Source: Paramacrobiotus richtersi (Eukaryota; Tardigrada; Eutardigrada; Parachela; Macrobiotidae). From it: a stretch of 20,287 bases of DNA. Made by a program: the position numbers and the translations under genes. Below the pieces are notes generated by a model. That model was not told where the DNA came from and did not search any database. It saw only the letters and a program-made list of their open reading frames with translations. The number at the start of each line of letters is the position of its first letter. Position 1 is the stretch's first letter. Where the stretch lies: assembly GCA_034698045.1 (NCBI GenBank), contig JAQGAU010001245.1, forward strand, positions 1 through 20,287. Reading direction: 5' to 3'. Below are positions 18,866-20,287 of the stretch, one piece after another.

Positions 18866-18926
18866 TATGCAAATATTGCAAATATTACTGTTTATTTGCA
18901 AATTACTATTTATTTGCAAATATTAT
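18866..18926. repeat. Cluster of four TGCAAATA/TTGCAAAT repeats
   Basis: The core TGCAAAT occurs four times. The last two lie in a tandem unit of about 20 bp (CTGTTTATTTGCAAATTA, then CTATTTATTTGCAAATATTA). TGCAAAT resembles the POU/octamer site, but in such AT-rich DNA this is weak evidence for regulation. Confidence 0.5.
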
Positions 18927-19263
18927 AGTTGTTTGTAGTGGGGAGATTATTTCGTTTTCGAAAGTCAGCGAAAGTGCTTTTAACCAGACGGAAGCCGTCT
19001 TCCAAATGTTGAAAAGAGGATTTTTCGGATCTGGCCACTTACCATTCGGTCAACCACCACACACACCATACATGATACATTCCAGTGAGAAACCCTCGAA
19101 GTAGTAGTTAAAAACCTTTCGTGGTGAAATTATAAACAAAACAACCTTTTCGCTGTGAAACAGGGGGCATGACCACTACTGTATGCCAAAGAAATATTCT
19201 GCCCTCGTCGAATTTTATTGACAAAAATTAGCAAACAAAATATTTTGTTAGTCAGATCGGTAA

Positions 19264-19919
19264 GGCGTGATCCATAAATTACGTAACGGCAGGGGGTGGG
19301 TGGGTGGTGTGCCGAATTCGTGACGATTCGTTACATGGGGTGGGGGGTGGTCCTGAGTTGCGTTACGTAACAAACAGACACCCCATGAAAATGATAAAAA
19401 TATGCATTGAATAGCAGTAAATTTTTGTATTTTCTGTTGGTTTTATTGTTGATTAATTGTTGACCTACGCCACAAATAAAGAGCCAAATTCTTATATTGT
19501 ATGGCGAGTTCGCAAAATTAGCATGTCACCTGTCCACAGGCAATCATACGATGGGAACATACGTTTCTGGTGGACACAGGACACTTGTTTTGTATTAAAT
19601 TGTAGATCTGTATTTTACGACAGTGAGATAAAACAGAGAGAATGGTTTTTTTAAATTATAGAGGGTGAATGTATTGCTCCATTTCTCCGATGTGATTCTG
19701 CACGTTCGGATGTAAAGACTTGTAAACAGTTTGTTGTTTAACCATTAAACCGCTATTAAAAAATGAAAAAGAAATTTTTTTACCGCATGGGGGGGGGGGT
19801 GCCAGAAAACGTGACATAACGGCAGGGTGGGGACCGGGAAACGTTACTTTCCGTTACATGGGTGGGTGGGTAGGTCCATAAAGACACTTTTTCGTGTTAC
19901 GTAATTTGTGGATCGCGCC
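19264..19919. mobile_element. Second non-autonomous inverted-repeat DNA transposon, G-rich, PIF/Harbinger-like target site
   Basis: The left end GGCGTGATCCATAAATTACG and the reverse complement of the right end, GGCGCGATCCACAAATTACG, match over about 24 bp with two differences, continuing into TAAC. The element is flanked by TAA at 19261-19263 and 19920-19922, again a 3-bp TWA target. Just inside each end are G-rich blocks (GGGGGTGGGTGGGTGG on the left, GGGTGGGTGGGTAGG on the right) that share a direct, not inverted, arrangement with nearby ACGGCAGGG and GTTACATGGG. An 11-G run lies at 19789-19799. No transposase is recognisable; the ORF at 19457-19654 has no known domain. Confidence 0.7.
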
Positions 19920-19922
19920 TAA

Positions 19923-20287
19923 ATGCTAGTTTTTGGCTCAAAATTCGCATTTCTTCTGGTGAGCCCATCATAATGTTTCACATTGCTTTAACATATGTTG
20001 CCCTGTGTACGGACTTCCTTCGCTTTGGTCATTCAGTGCCCGCAGTCAGCGAGTGCACTTTCCTAGTGGTAAGGATAATATACACACTTTAATAGCTCTG
20101 CCTCAGCGAAGTGAACATCACAAGTCGTCCCAAAATTTTATGACACTCGAGAAAAGGGTCCGGACGCTTTTTGGAACTTTTGCTGAATGAATGCCGAAAA
20201 CGGGAATTTTCTCAAGACATTTGAACGGAGGTCTGCAAAGTGACCCAGCATAATAGATAATGCTGACCGGAAGCAGGAGACAGAAAT
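19923..20287. other. Window end without a recognisable gene
   Basis: No coding exon, RNA gene or repeat is supported. A 13-base match to the start of intron 9 of the CUB gene (GGTAAGGATAATA at 20067-20079) is the only link to the rest of the window. Confidence 0.4.

Larger units (their letters stand above)
18525..19260. other. AT-rich, repeat-bearing stretch without a gene
   Basis: Begins at the end of the duplicated block. It contains a short (TCTG/TCGG) run at 18579-18613, strongly AT-rich DNA at 18614-18865, and the TGCAAATA repeats at 18866-18926. ORFs in the AT-rich part (18646-18852) are low-complexity (Ile/Phe/Tyr) and not credible genes. Confidence 0.5.

Overview
The window is animal nuclear DNA: genes are split into many exons by short GT-AG introns (mostly 50-100 bp), and the domain families are metazoan. 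Very compact introns together with a divergent natriuretic-peptide-type receptor guanylyl cyclase and CUB/LDLa/trypsin proteins would fit a small ecdysozoan such as a tardigrade. That placement is inference; the sequence alone does not prove it.

Layout on the + strand. 1-414: last exon of an unrecognised helical protein. 415-1733: no confident gene (one weak minus-strand ORF). 1734-7752: a 19-exon receptor guanylyl cyclase model of 1008 residues, with signal peptide, ANF-receptor ectodomain, one membrane span, kinase-homology domain, dimerisation helix and cyclase domain. Its 14th intron carries a 729-bp inverted-repeat DNA transposon relic. 8454-12758: a 16-exon secreted protein of about 619 residues, CUB-CUB-LDLa-trypsin. 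12759-14639: mostly empty, with a weak two-exon model at 13153-13620. 14746-15087: fragment of a retrotransposon protein. 15107-18524: second, partial copy of the guanylyl-cyclase intron plus the CUB gene, now a pseudogene. 18525-20287: AT-rich DNA, short repeats and a second 656-bp inverted-repeat element.

Two points stand out. First, both neighbouring genes read as intact multi-exon genes, but each has lost the core residues of its enzyme. The cyclase domain lacks the usual Asp at both metal positions. The protease domain has Thr in place of the catalytic His and Glu in place of the catalytic Ser. They may be a receptor and a secreted binding protein that act without catalysis, or be under relaxed selection. 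Second, the locus was duplicated in tandem. The second copy has a clean internal deletion equivalent to 3040-7786, which removed almost all of the cyclase gene and joined its second exon directly to the flank of the CUB gene.

Exon boundaries were assigned by eye from GT/AG sites, reading-frame phase and family resemblance. Both main models keep phase from ATG to stop (3027 and 1860 coding bases). No RNA genes or CRISPR arrays were seen.
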